NCBI RefSeq assembly: GCF_031598375.1
Contig: NZ_CP123872.1
Location: 1,717,001-1,781,000 of the forward strand
DNA length: 64,000 nucleotides
DNA from: Temperatibacter marinus
GTDB lineage: Bacteria; Pseudomonadota; Alphaproteobacteria; Sphingomonadales; Kordiimonadaceae
Direction: 5' to 3'
This document shows positions 26,381 to 34,746 of this stretch, one piece after another (position 1 is the first letter of the stretch; the number at the start of each line of letters is the position of its first letter). The translations under genes and the position numbers were made by a program. The notes beneath the pieces are model-generated. The model searched no databases and was not told the DNA's origin. It worked only from the letters and a program-made list of their open reading frames with translations.

Positions 26381-27889
26381 ATGTCTAAAGACATGTTGGT
26401 GTTTAAACTATCATCAATGTTTAATCTATCGGATAAGCCAGTCCTTGTGTTTCATGAGAGTAGCGTGGTTTTTGCGAATGATGCTCTCTTGTCTTATCTA
26501 GGGGAAAAACCGAGTCAGTTGTTTGGGCAATCAGCTCAAATTCTGCATAATTATCTTAAAAAAGAAGATCACGATAGACTGTCAAATTTCATGGGGGAGG
26601 AAAGCGATATTCCCCAAGAAGGATTGTTATCATTCCTTAATAAGTCAGGAACTTACATTGAATTTTCAGTCTCGATGCTCTCGATAGATATAGAACAACA
26701 CCCGTTGAAGATACTTACGTTGGATGAAGAAAAAAATGAAACTTTCTCGACTCAGGACCTTTTAGGATCTAACAGCCTATTCAAACAAGTCTTTAAACTT
26801 TCCCCAGACCCTATTGTGATCACGCGTTTAGGCACAGGGGAAATGGTTGATGGCAATTCAGCCTTTTGGAACTTAATTGGTCCAGGCCAAGAGGGCTTAA
26901 CCAGTATGTTTGATCTATGGGCCGATGATACGGCAGGCCGTATGATGCATCATGAATTGGTTAACAAATCATCTATATATAATATGCCAGCTACATTAAA
27001 AACACGGGGTGGCATATATAGAGAACTTAGGTTTTTTGCTGAGAAAATCCATGTGGAGCATGAAGAGCTTGTTTTGATCATCGCACGAGATGTTACGGAT
27101 GAATTGGACAGAGAGCGCGAATTAGAAAAAAATAAAGAGTTTGCTGAAATTGCTAGTCGAAGTAAGTCAGAGTTTTTGGCGAATATGAGCCACGAACTAA
27201 GAACGCCTTTAAATGCCATCATAGGGTTCTCAGAAATTCTGCAAGGGGAAATATTTGGCCCTCTTGGACAGGAAAAATACAAAGAATATGCCGATGACAT
27301 CTTTACAAGTGGTCAGCACCTTCAGGACATCGTGAACGATATTTTGGACCTCTCGAAAATTGAAGCGGGCCGCCTAGAGACAGACCTTAAAGTCATTGAT
27401 CCAACGGAAGGGATCAATCAATGTCTCCGTCTGATACAGGCAAAGACAGATAATAGTGAAATTCGCATTGAAAGTGCCTTTAACCAAAATATTTTCCTCC
27501 GAACTGACGAGCGGCTTCTCAAGCAAATTGTTCTGAATATTCTCTCAAATGCAGTGAAATTCACACAAGAAGGCGGCCAGATTGTACTTTCTTTGCAGGA
27601 AGGACTAGACGGCACTGCAACACTGGCAGTTGCTGATACTGGAATTGGTATGTCCCCAGAGGAAATTCGTCAGGCTATTCAACCTTTCGGGCAGGTGGAT
27701 AGTTCCTATACACGCAAGATGCAGGGGACTGGTCTGGGATTGCCACTTGTCAAGGCGATTGCTGAGAAATTGGGAGCTCGGTTTCTTTTGGACAGCGCAA
27801 AAGATCAAGGTACTCAAGTGAGAATAATTTGGCCTGCCGCTTATGTAGAACAAGCAGATACAGTAGATCTTAGTATCGACACTCTATAA
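26381..27889 (+). CDS. Soluble PAS-domain sensor histidine kinase
   Basis: 502 residues, no membrane segment, so it senses a cytoplasmic signal. Two PAS-like regions (about 12-115 and 130-240; the second with DPIVITRLGTGEMVDGNSAF) are followed by a HisKA dimerisation helix with phosphorylatable His271 (FLANMSHELRTPLNAIIGFS). The HATPase domain shows LNILSNAVKF (N box), DTGIGM (G1) and GTGLGLPLV (G2). The H-box and linker resemble the PleC/DivJ group of alphaproteobacterial kinases. There is no response regulator beside it. AGGAG lies about 10 bases ahead of the ATG. Confidence 0.9.
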   Translation: MSKDMLVFKLSSMFNLSDKPVLVFHESSVVFANDALLSYLGEKPSQLFGQSAQILHNYLKKEDHDRLSNFMGEESDIPQEGLLSFLNKSGTYIEFSVSMLSIDIEQHPLKILTLDEEKNETFSTQDLLGSNSLFKQVFKLSPDPIVITRLGTGEMVDGNSAFWNLIGPGQEGLTSMFDLWADDTAGRMMHHELVNKSSIYNMPATLKTRGGIYRELRFFAEKIHVEHEELVLIIARDVTDELDRERELEKNKEFAEIASRSKSEFLANMSHELRTPLNAIIGFSEILQGEIFGPLGQEKYKEYADDIFTSGQHLQDIVNDILDLSKIEAGRLETDLKVIDPTEGINQCLRLIQAKTDNSEIRIESAFNQNIFLRTDERLLKQIVLNILSNAVKFTQEGGQIVLSLQEGLDGTATLAVADTGIGMSPEEIRQAIQPFGQVDSSYTRKMQGTGLGLPLVKAIAEKLGARFLLDSAKDQGTQVRIIWPAAYVEQADTVDLSIDTL

Positions 27890-27895
27890 AGAGAA

Positions 27896-27916
27896 AGGCC
27901 CTGAAGAACAGGGCCT
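27896..27916. terminator. Hairpin between convergent kinase and dipeptidase genes
   Basis: Perfect 8-bp stem AGGCCCTG (27896-27903) / CAGGGCCT (27909-27916) with a 5-base loop. The T tract is weak on both sides, so efficiency is uncertain. It lies between stop codons of the two convergent genes. Confidence 0.6.
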
Positions 27917-27924
27917 GATGTCAT

Positions 27925-29136
27925 TTAATTTTTTGCAGCATACTCTTCTGTTTGTTTCCAAACTCGTAGAATGTTGCCGGATAATATTTTCCCAATATCC
28001 TCTTCTGTGTAGCCACGTTCCAGCAAGCCCTTTACAAGGTTAGGATAACTTGCAGCATCTTTCAGGCCTGTGGGCAATGTGTTTCCAACCCCGTCATAAT
28101 CGGAGCCAAGACCAACTCCATCAACGGTCCCAGTGACTTTTACGACATGGTCAATATGGTTGAGAACATCACTGATGTCTGCAAATGGATATGGATTTTC
28201 ACTAGTCCAATTTTTTATGAATTCTTTTCTAAGCTCATCGGAGTCTTCTGATCCAGCTACTTGAAGGGAGGCTTCATAAGCTGCTGTGCCTCTTGAGCGA
28301 TAGGTGTTTGCATCTTCTGTTAAAAAAGCTGAGCCATAATTAATCATAATCAGGCCACCAGTTTCGACGAGTTTTTTAATCATTTCGTCACTCATATTGC
28401 GCTCAAAACCCGGTGTGAAATGACGGGCACTGGAATGAGTTGCTATGACAGGGACTTTTGACAATTCTACCGCACGGTAAAAGGCTTTATCAGAGACATG
28501 ACTGATATCAACCATAATTCCCATGCGATTCATATGGCCAATGAGATTTTCGCCAAACTGACTCAAGCCTGTCTCATATTGGCGCTCTTTGTCATAGCTA
28601 CTGTCTGAAATATGATTGGTTTTACTATGGGCAAGCGTAATATAGCGAATGCCCCTTTCATAAAATTTCTCAAGATTTTCAAGACTGTTATTGATAGGAG
28701 ATCCATTTTCCATGCCAAGCGGTAGGGCAATTTTGCCTTCTTTAAAAGCTTTCTCAGCCTCAGCGACGGTTTTGACAACTGTAAATTTATTGGGAGCGAC
28801 TTTTGCCATTTTTTCTACGATATCAATCATTTTATGGGCATGATCTGTTGAAGCTTGACTATCCCCAAGATTGGCGGGCGTATAGATTGACATAAAGGGG
28901 ACATTCAATCCCCCCTGTTGAGCCCGTGGGAAATCGAAGTCCCCCTTTTCTGTTGCAAGATGAACGTCTTCCCAGCCATCATTGAGTCGATAAGGCACAT
29001 CTATATGTGTATCAACGATCAAGACATTCTGGGCAATCCGATTGGCTTTTTCATCAAGAGTTTCTTGTTTTGTATCACAGGCCGTCAAAGAGAAGGCGAT
29101 GAGTAAGGTTGCCGTTAAGCGATTGAATTTTTCCAT
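27925..29136 (-). CDS. M19 (renal dipeptidase-type) lipoprotein dipeptidase
   Basis: 403-residue zinc dipeptidase of family M19. It has a lipoprotein signal ending LTAC with Cys20. Metal ligands start with the VDTHIDVPYR motif (His44, Asp46). Other family segments are LPLGMENGSPI, RYITLAHSKTNHI, MGIMVDISHVSDKAFYRA, VIATHSSARHF, and VGLGSDYDGVG near the C-terminus. It is expected to cleave dipeptides, including some with D-residues, in the periplasm. It lies 62 bases downstream of feoB on the same strand, possibly by chance. Confidence 0.93.
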   Translation of the reverse strand: MEKFNRLTATLLIAFSLTACDTKQETLDEKANRIAQNVLIVDTHIDVPYRLNDGWEDVHLATEKGDFDFPRAQQGGLNVPFMSIYTPANLGDSQASTDHAHKMIDIVEKMAKVAPNKFTVVKTVAEAEKAFKEGKIALPLGMENGSPINNSLENLEKFYERGIRYITLAHSKTNHISDSSYDKERQYETGLSQFGENLIGHMNRMGIMVDISHVSDKAFYRAVELSKVPVIATHSSARHFTPGFERNMSDEMIKKLVETGGLIMINYGSAFLTEDANTYRSRGTAAYEASLQVAGSEDSDELRKEFIKNWTSENPYPFADISDVLNHIDHVVKVTGTVDGVGLGSDYDGVGNTLPTGLKDAASYPNLVKGLLERGYTEEDIGKILSGNILRVWKQTEEYAAKN

Positions 29137-29198
29137 GATCTAGTGATCCCCTATTATTGCTAAATTTGGTTTAGCAAGGGAAGAGGGTAGTTACAAGC

Positions 29199-31028
29199 CT
29201 AGCTCACAAAAAAGAGTGTCCCATGATAAGTTAAGAAAGACATTACATAAGCTAGTCCAAACATATATCCCATCATGATTAAGGGCCACTTCCAGCCATT
29301 TGTTTCCCTGCGGACAACAGCAATTGTAGATATGCACTGCGGGGCATAAACAAACCAAACAAGAAAAGAGAGCGCTGTTGCAAGAGACCATTTTTGCGCT
29401 AAAACATCTCTTAACTGTGTAGCAATCATATCTTCACTGCCACTCAAGCTATAGACTGTTCCAAGAGCAGCGACGGCCACCTCTCGGGCTGCCATGCCAG
29501 GAATGAGCGCAATTGACATTTCCCAGTTGAAGCCGATTGGTGCAAAGATCACTTCTAACCATGATCCGAGTATGCCGATGAAACTATAGTGGATTGCAGG
29601 GCCAGAGGCTCCTTCGGGAGCCAGTGGATAAAGGGAGAGTACCCAGAGAATGATGGTCGAATAGAAAATGATAGTCCCGGCACGGTGCAAGAATAATTTT
29701 GCGCGCTCATAGAGGCCTGTCATGATAAATCTGAGGTTTGGCATTTGATATTTTGGCAGTTCCATCATGAACGTCTTCATGCGGTTTTCCGTCATAACAC
29801 GTTTCATAACATAAGCCACGATAAGGGCTGAGAGAATGCCTAAAAGATAGAGTGCGAACATCACAATGCCCTGAAAATTGAAGGGACCGATTGATGATGC
29901 AGGAATGAAGGCTCCTATCAGAAGCTGATAAACCGGCAATCTGGCTGAGCATGCCATCAGTGGAGCGATCATGATTGTTGCAAGACGATCTCGTTCATTA
30001 CTAATGGTGCGTGCTGCCATGATGCCAGGAATGGCACATGCAAAACTTGATAAGAGGGGAATAAAGGCACGCCCATTTAAACCAACTGTGGCCATTAATT
30101 TGTCCATAAGAAAGGCTGCTCTAGCCATATAGCCCGTGCTTTCTAAAATAAGGATAAATAGGAAAAGAATAATGATTTGAGGTAAGAAAACAATCACTGC
30201 GCCAACCCCAGCCAGAAGGGCGTCTATAAGGATGCTTTTCACCCATCCATCAGCCAGACTTTCCTCGGCAATAGTCTGCAAGGTAGCGATTGCTTCCTCA
30301 ATGAGGTCCATTGGCAGAGCGGCCCAGCTAAAGACAGCTTGGAACATAAAAAATAGAATGCTCAATAGAATGAACAAGCCAGCTCCTTTATGAAGAAGAA
30401 GGGCGTCAAGATTCCGTGTTAGTGTATGTTGAATGCCTTGATTAATGAGAGATTGCTTTGCTGTGATCGTTGCTTTTTGCTGAAGTTCTTTTGTTGATAA
30501 GCGGGTGTTATTTGGGGTGTTATGGTCTACCTGCAAGGCACCGAATGCAGCATCGCAAAGGGCTTGGAGGCCCTTTTTTCTAACGGCGACTGTTTCAATG
30601 ACAGGAAGGCCTACCAGTTCAGATAATTTTTTGAGGTCAATTTCAATCTGATCTCTTGCGGCCAAATCAGCCATATTCAAAGCCATAACCATTGGAATAC
30701 CAAGTTGCTTGACCTCGAAAGCAAAGCGTAAATTTTGTTGAAGGTTTGTCGCGTCTACAGTCAGGATTAGAGCATCGGGCTTAGCTTCGCCACTTTGCTC
30801 TCCTAAGAGGACACTGCGTGTAACCGCTTCATCTTGACTTCTTGGACTGAGGCTATAAGTCCCGGGCAAATCAATAAGACTGATGTCATCATGTCCTGGA
30901 AGTGGCCCTGTGCGGCGTTCCACCGTAGCCCCAGGATAGTTGGCTACTTTTTGCTTTAGGCCGGTTAAGGCGTTAAAGAGCGCCGATTTTCCGCAATTCG
31001 GATTACCAATAATAGCAATGGTTTTCAT
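29199..31028 (-). CDS. feoB: Ferrous iron transport protein B
   Basis: Fe(II) uptake across the inner membrane. The N-terminal G domain has GNPNCGKSALFNALTG (G1, from residue 8), DLPGTYSL (G3) and NMAD (G4), followed by a helical spacer. Two Gate domains and about eight to ten membrane helices follow (AAFLMDKLMATVGLNGRAFIPL, SSFACAIPGIMAARTI, GMAAREVAVAALG, the last carrying the FeoB core motif). At 609 residues it is shorter than E. coli FeoB (773) but within the range of compact forms. It lies 11 bases after feoA with an AAGGAT ribosome site. Confidence 0.97.
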   Translation of the reverse strand: MKTIAIIGNPNCGKSALFNALTGLKQKVANYPGATVERRTGPLPGHDDISLIDLPGTYSLSPRSQDEAVTRSVLLGEQSGEAKPDALILTVDATNLQQNLRFAFEVKQLGIPMVMALNMADLAARDQIEIDLKKLSELVGLPVIETVAVRKKGLQALCDAAFGALQVDHNTPNNTRLSTKELQQKATITAKQSLINQGIQHTLTRNLDALLLHKGAGLFILLSILFFMFQAVFSWAALPMDLIEEAIATLQTIAEESLADGWVKSILIDALLAGVGAVIVFLPQIIILFLFILILESTGYMARAAFLMDKLMATVGLNGRAFIPLLSSFACAIPGIMAARTISNERDRLATIMIAPLMACSARLPVYQLLIGAFIPASSIGPFNFQGIVMFALYLLGILSALIVAYVMKRVMTENRMKTFMMELPKYQMPNLRFIMTGLYERAKLFLHRAGTIIFYSTIILWVLSLYPLAPEGASGPAIHYSFIGILGSWLEVIFAPIGFNWEMSIALIPGMAAREVAVAALGTVYSLSGSEDMIATQLRDVLAQKWSLATALSFLVWFVYAPQCISTIAVVRRETNGWKWPLIMMGYMFGLAYVMSFLTYHGTLFFVS

Positions 31029-31039
31029 CTGGCGATCCT

Positions 31040-31288
31040 TTATTTTGAAACAGCTATAATAATATGAGAAGCGTCTTTACGCCTTAAAGCTATGGTCATC
31101 TGTTCAACCTGGACGACCATAGGGTCACGACCAAACAAACTTTCATTAATGACTTCCACCCTGAAATCTTCTGAAAAACCGATTTCTCTCAGCCTCTCAG
31201 TGATTTCATGGTCATTAGAAAACTCTTTGATCACGCCTTTATCTCCGGGTGAGAGTGTATCGAGAGAGTGTAGGGATGTCTGTACCAT
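31040..31288 (-). CDS. feoA: Ferrous iron transport protein A
   Basis: 82-residue SH3-like cytoplasmic partner of FeoB. It carries the family pattern LSPGDKGVIKEF, ITERLREIGFSEDFRVEVI, and the final strand VEQMTIALRRKDASHIIIAV. First gene of feoAB. I do not see a convincing Fur or Irr box upstream, and the ATG lacks a strong Shine-Dalgarno. Confidence 0.95.
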   Translation of the reverse strand: MVQTSLHSLDTLSPGDKGVIKEFSNDHEITERLREIGFSEDFRVEVINESLFGRDPMVVQVEQMTIALRRKDASHIIIAVSK

Positions 31289-31389
31289 GTGAAGCCCATT
31301 TGCAATTCATTCTTAATAACGAAAGAGGTAGCACGCTTTAGGAAGCATGGCAAGGCAGACTGTTTCAATAATTGATGAGATTGAGCCAT

Positions 31390-31416
31390 AAAAAAAGGCC
31401 CCTTAAAGGAGCCTTT
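31390..31416 (-). terminator. Intrinsic terminator of the LuxR-family gene
   Basis: Stem AAAGGC-CCT (31394-31403) / AGG-GCCTTT (31407-31416) with one internal mismatch, then a T run on the minus strand (complement of 31390-31396). It lies 22 bases after the regulator's stop. Confidence 0.8.
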
Positions 31417-31437
31417 GAGAAAATCTAAGAGAGAAGG

Positions 31438-32139
31438 TTAGCTAATCGCCATTGCCATCTCATAGGTGTTGTTGCTCATCGTTTGTGATCCAGAATATTG
31501 CAAGACAGCCTGAGTTCTATTGGTGACGCCAAGGACTTTAAAAATTGCGTGCATATGTGCTTTGACAGTGCCTTCAGCGATTTCGAGGCGCGCTGCGATT
31601 TCCTTGTTCGGTAATCCATCTGCAGCCATCGCCAAAATCTGACGCTGGCGGAAAGAAAGACGTGATAAATCTGAGGCGCTGCGTTTAATTTGACGTCCTT
31701 CAGGTAAGGCTGCCGCTTTAATGGCGGAAACAAGGTTTGACTTTGGCAAGTCGCTTTGCTGCGCCGAGTATGAGGGCTGGGACACATTCATGATGCGTCT
31801 AATTGTTGCCATGGTTTGATGTACGCTGGCATCTCTTGGAAGCATTTCGCAGAGTCCATCACCGTGGAGCAGGGAAGCAGGCTTCTCTCGATTAAAGAAA
31901 GACAGGATGGCTGCATTCGGGAAAAGGCGTCTGGCTAGATGTAACCACTTTTGACCATCTGTTCCAAGCTGATGCGGTGTCAAAAGGATGAGGTCAATGT
32001 CGCTCTCTTGAGCCGTTTTTGACAGAAATTCCTGTTCGCTATTGGCAGTAATGATGTTGCTGAAAGGTGTTGACATGTTCACAACTTCTTTCAGTGTTAA
32101 ACGGAATAGTTCCTGTGTTTCTATAATGAGGGCTTTCAT
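31438..32139 (-). CDS. LuxR/NarL-type regulator with degenerate receiver domain
   Basis: 233 residues. The C-terminal HTH of LuxR type is intact (about 165-222: LSRLSFRQRQILAMAADGLP, then NKEIAARLEIAEGTVKAHMH and VTNRTQAV). The N-terminal half has the shape of a response-regulator receiver, but the acidic pocket reads IIETQE instead of the usual Asp pair. The phosphoacceptor position holds Thr54 (LILLTPHQLG), and the conserved Lys is replaced in CEMLPRDAS. Phosphorylation is therefore unlikely; it may act constitutively or bind another signal. No partner kinase is adjacent. A terminator follows. Confidence 0.88.
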   Translation of the reverse strand: MKALIIETQELFRLTLKEVVNMSTPFSNIITANSEQEFLSKTAQESDIDLILLTPHQLGTDGQKWLHLARRLFPNAAILSFFNREKPASLLHGDGLCEMLPRDASVHQTMATIRRIMNVSQPSYSAQQSDLPKSNLVSAIKAAALPEGRQIKRSASDLSRLSFRQRQILAMAADGLPNKEIAARLEIAEGTVKAHMHAIFKVLGVTNRTQAVLQYSGSQTMSNNTYEMAMAIS

Positions 32140-32439
32140 AGATAATCTCGCTGCGATTGTTATTTTATTATGTGCCTTTTTGGCGCTTAGTTTATTTATT
32201 CCTAAACTATAGACATTCTGATTAAAACTTTTAGTGGTCTGCGATTAATGGAGTGCCTTTTGCGATAAACTGATTGGTCAGGAAATCTTGGCCATAGTGG
32301 CAACTTCTGAGTTAGACGGTTTTTAAGGAGTAAAACTTCTTGACCTAGCTTTCCGTTCGTTGCTAAGTGAACGGAGAGGGTAATACATTCCTGCTGGCAG
32401 AATGTGTCATGTCGGCGTCTCGTATTTCTAATCTTTAAA
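32140..32439. other. Divergent intergenic region ahead of the AST operon
   Basis: About 300 bases between the LuxR-type gene and the M20 hydrolase. It is AT-rich near 32150-32220. The clearest structure is a hairpin at 32349-32378 (inner perfect stem TCCGTTC/GAACGGA, extended to 10 pairs with one wobble, 10-base loop), which could be an operator or leader structure for the arginine operon. I see no tRNA and no confident promoter. Confidence 0.45.
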
Positions 32440-33705
32440 ATGGATACGACACTCACTTCCTTTATTAAAAGCGAAGACTGTACAAATACATTGGACTGGA
32501 TATCAAAGCAGCACGACTTGATGGTGCAAACAGTTCAAGAATGGTCTCTTATCAATAGCGGTAGCCGAAATTTAAGCGGCCTAGAGAAAATGACGCAGAT
32601 AGTTGCTGACTTTGCAAGACCTCTAGGCGCTGACATTGACTATATTTCCCTTGAGGATACAGAGGTGGTCAATGATAGAGGCGAAGCAATAGGGTTTCAG
32701 AACGCACCTATCTTAAGGCTTCGTAAGAGGCCAAAAGCTAATCGAAGATTATTGCTAACAGGGCATCTGGATACTGTTTTTCCTGTTGAAAGTGATTTTC
32801 AATCGCCGACATGGCTCAATGACTCACTCCTTAATGGTCCAGGGGTTGCTGACATGAAGGGTGGCATTATTGTCATGTTGATGGCTTTGATGGCCCTAGA
32901 AAAGTCCCCTTTTGCAGAGCGGATTGGATGGGAGATCTTACTTTCTCCTGATGAAGAGACAGGCTCTCTTGCCTCGGCGCCTGTGTTGATGCAAAGAGCG
33001 AAAGCAGCAGATATGGGATTGACCTATGAGCCTGCAATGCCTGATGGCACGATGGCTGGCGAGCGTAAAGGCAGTGGCAATTTTACATGCGTTGTTTTCG
33101 GTAAAGAAGCTCATGCTGGCCGTGCCTTTTACGAAGGCCGAAACGCGGTCGTTGCTCTTGGGGATCTGATAGGGAAATTAGCTGCCTTGTCTGGCCAACG
33201 CGAAGGTCTTACAGTTAACCCTGCTGTCATCCAAGGAGGAACCGCTGCGAATGTAGTACCGGATTTGGCTCAATGTAAATTTAACGTTAGGTTGGAAAGG
33301 GTGGAAGATCAGCAGTGGTTTGAAACGGCTCTTGAAAATATGATCGACACAGCCAACAAGCAAGACGGGATAACAGTAAAATTATATGGCGGAATAAACC
33401 GCCCGCCCAAAGTTATTACTGCAGAAAACCAGCTTATGATGGATTTAATTGCGGCCTGCGGGGCTGAGCTTGGTCAGTCGATTCAGTATATTCCTACGGG
33501 GGGGTGCTGTGAAGGCAATAACCTTGCTGCTGCCGGGCTGCCAAATGTTGATACTTTAGGGGTGATAGGGGGGTATATTCATAGTGATCAGGAATATGTA
33601 GACGTGACCTCTTTTGTACCGCGAGTGCAGTTGTCAGCTTGTATTATGATGGCTTTTGCAGAGGGGTATTTTAATGATGTGCTCAGAAAAGGAGGGAAGT
33701 CATGA
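32440..33705 (+). CDS. M20-family metallohydrolase of the AST operon
   Basis: 421-residue zinc amidohydrolase of family M20 (carboxypeptidase G2/ArgE/DapE fold). Metal-site motifs are LLLTGHLDTVFP (first His/Asp), GPGVADMKGGIIV (bridging Asp), SPDEETGS (general-base Glu-Glu) and the late GGYIHSDQEYV His; the dimerisation domain lies between. It overlaps astA by four bases (ATGA), so it belongs to the arginine succinyltransferase operon, where it could take the place of the missing AstE (M14 family) desuccinylase. That role is inferred. A GTG at 32404 in frame is an alternative start; neither has a good Shine-Dalgarno. Confidence 0.85.
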   Translation: MDTTLTSFIKSEDCTNTLDWISKQHDLMVQTVQEWSLINSGSRNLSGLEKMTQIVADFARPLGADIDYISLEDTEVVNDRGEAIGFQNAPILRLRKRPKANRRLLLTGHLDTVFPVESDFQSPTWLNDSLLNGPGVADMKGGIIVMLMALMALEKSPFAERIGWEILLSPDEETGSLASAPVLMQRAKAADMGLTYEPAMPDGTMAGERKGSGNFTCVVFGKEAHAGRAFYEGRNAVVALGDLIGKLAALSGQREGLTVNPAVIQGGTAANVVPDLAQCKFNVRLERVEDQQWFETALENMIDTANKQDGITVKLYGGINRPPKVITAENQLMMDLIAACGAELGQSIQYIPTGGCCEGNNLAAAGLPNVDTLGVIGGYIHSDQEYVDVTSFVPRVQLSACIMMAFAEGYFNDVLRKGGKS

Positions 33706-34730
33706 TTGTAGTGAGGCCTGTTGAGGATCGCGACTTAGAAGGGCTGCTTGCTTTAGCTGCAAGCACAGGGACAGGGCTCACCACCTTGCCGCACGATGCT
33801 GACGCACTTAAATATAAAATAGAACAGTCTAACCTAGCTTTCGATAGTATGACTCCTTTGGATGGAAAGCATGCATACCTCTTTGTCCTTGAGGATTGTG
33901 AGAATGGGGTTATTGCTGGGACAAGCGCCATTGTGGCAGGTGTAGGGTTGGACCGGCCATTCTATAGCTACCGCTTGCTTCATTTAACACAAGTATCTAC
34001 GGAACCTCAGATGCGGACTGATATGGAACTTCTACAGCTTTCCAATGATTATGTTGGCGCGACCGAGGTTGCAACACTATTCTTGAGTGAGGCGTATCGG
34101 CGTGACCAGCTTGGTAAATTGCTGTCAAAGGCGCGTTATCTTTTCATGGCAGCACATTTAGATCGATTTAGCGATAAAGTTATTTCTGAAATTCGAGGCT
34201 GGGTTGATGAAAAAGGCAATTCACCGTTTTGGGAAGCCATTGGGCGCCATTTTTTTGGTATGGATTTTAAAACAGCCGATGAAATAAATGGTATGGGCAA
34301 TAGTCAGTTTATTGCAGATTTAATGCCTAAATTTCCAATCTACACTGCTTTATTATCTAGGGAAGCACGAGATGTCATCGGAACGCCTCATGAAAGTGCG
34401 ACACCCGCTATACGGCTTTTAGAAAAAGAAGGGTTTAGATTTTCAGGTGCTGTGGATATTTTTGACGCGGGCCCCGCTCTGGAAGCGCATAAACGCGGAA
34501 TTTATACTGTGCGAAAGTCAGAGCGAAGATCTTTTGCAGGTGCCATAGAAGGGAGTGTTTCTAAGGCAGATCATCTGGTGTCAAATGAAAGCCTTAAAGA
34601 TTTCCGAGTTGTGTTGTCTAATGTTGCGGACACAGATAGTGGCTTATGGTTGCCAGAAGAAAGTGCTGTCGCATTACGGATAAAAAGAGATGATGTGGCT
34701 TTTGTCGCTCCGCTTCACATAGAAGAATAA
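33702..34730 (+). CDS. astA: Arginine N-succinyltransferase
   Basis: First enzyme of the AST pathway: arginine plus succinyl-CoA gives N2-succinylarginine. It is 342 residues. It aligns by eye with E. coli AstA over most of its length: IVVRPVEDRDLEGLLALAAS, TGTGLTTLP, GTSAIVAGVGLDRPFYSYR, LSNDYVGATEVATLFL, SKARYLFMAAHLDRFSDKVI, EIRGWVDEKGNSPFWEAIG, FFGMDF, LMPKFPIYTALLS and DIFDAGPALE. The ATG overlaps the M20 hydrolase stop as ATGA. The gene is 16 bases ahead of astD. Confidence 0.96.
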   Translation: MIVVRPVEDRDLEGLLALAASTGTGLTTLPHDADALKYKIEQSNLAFDSMTPLDGKHAYLFVLEDCENGVIAGTSAIVAGVGLDRPFYSYRLLHLTQVSTEPQMRTDMELLQLSNDYVGATEVATLFLSEAYRRDQLGKLLSKARYLFMAAHLDRFSDKVISEIRGWVDEKGNSPFWEAIGRHFFGMDFKTADEINGMGNSQFIADLMPKFPIYTALLSREARDVIGTPHESATPAIRLLEKEGFRFSGAVDIFDAGPALEAHKRGIYTVRKSERRSFAGAIEGSVSKADHLVSNESLKDFRVVLSNVADTDSGLWLPEESAVALRIKRDDVAFVAPLHIEE

Positions 34731-34746
34731 AGAGTAAGGAATAAAG

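Noticed and set aside
31289-31437. Possible Fur/Irr box upstream of feoA (ATTAAGAATGAATTGCAAAT on the minus strand)
   Set aside because: Only the outer two bases of the half-sites pair properly; too weak a match to call.
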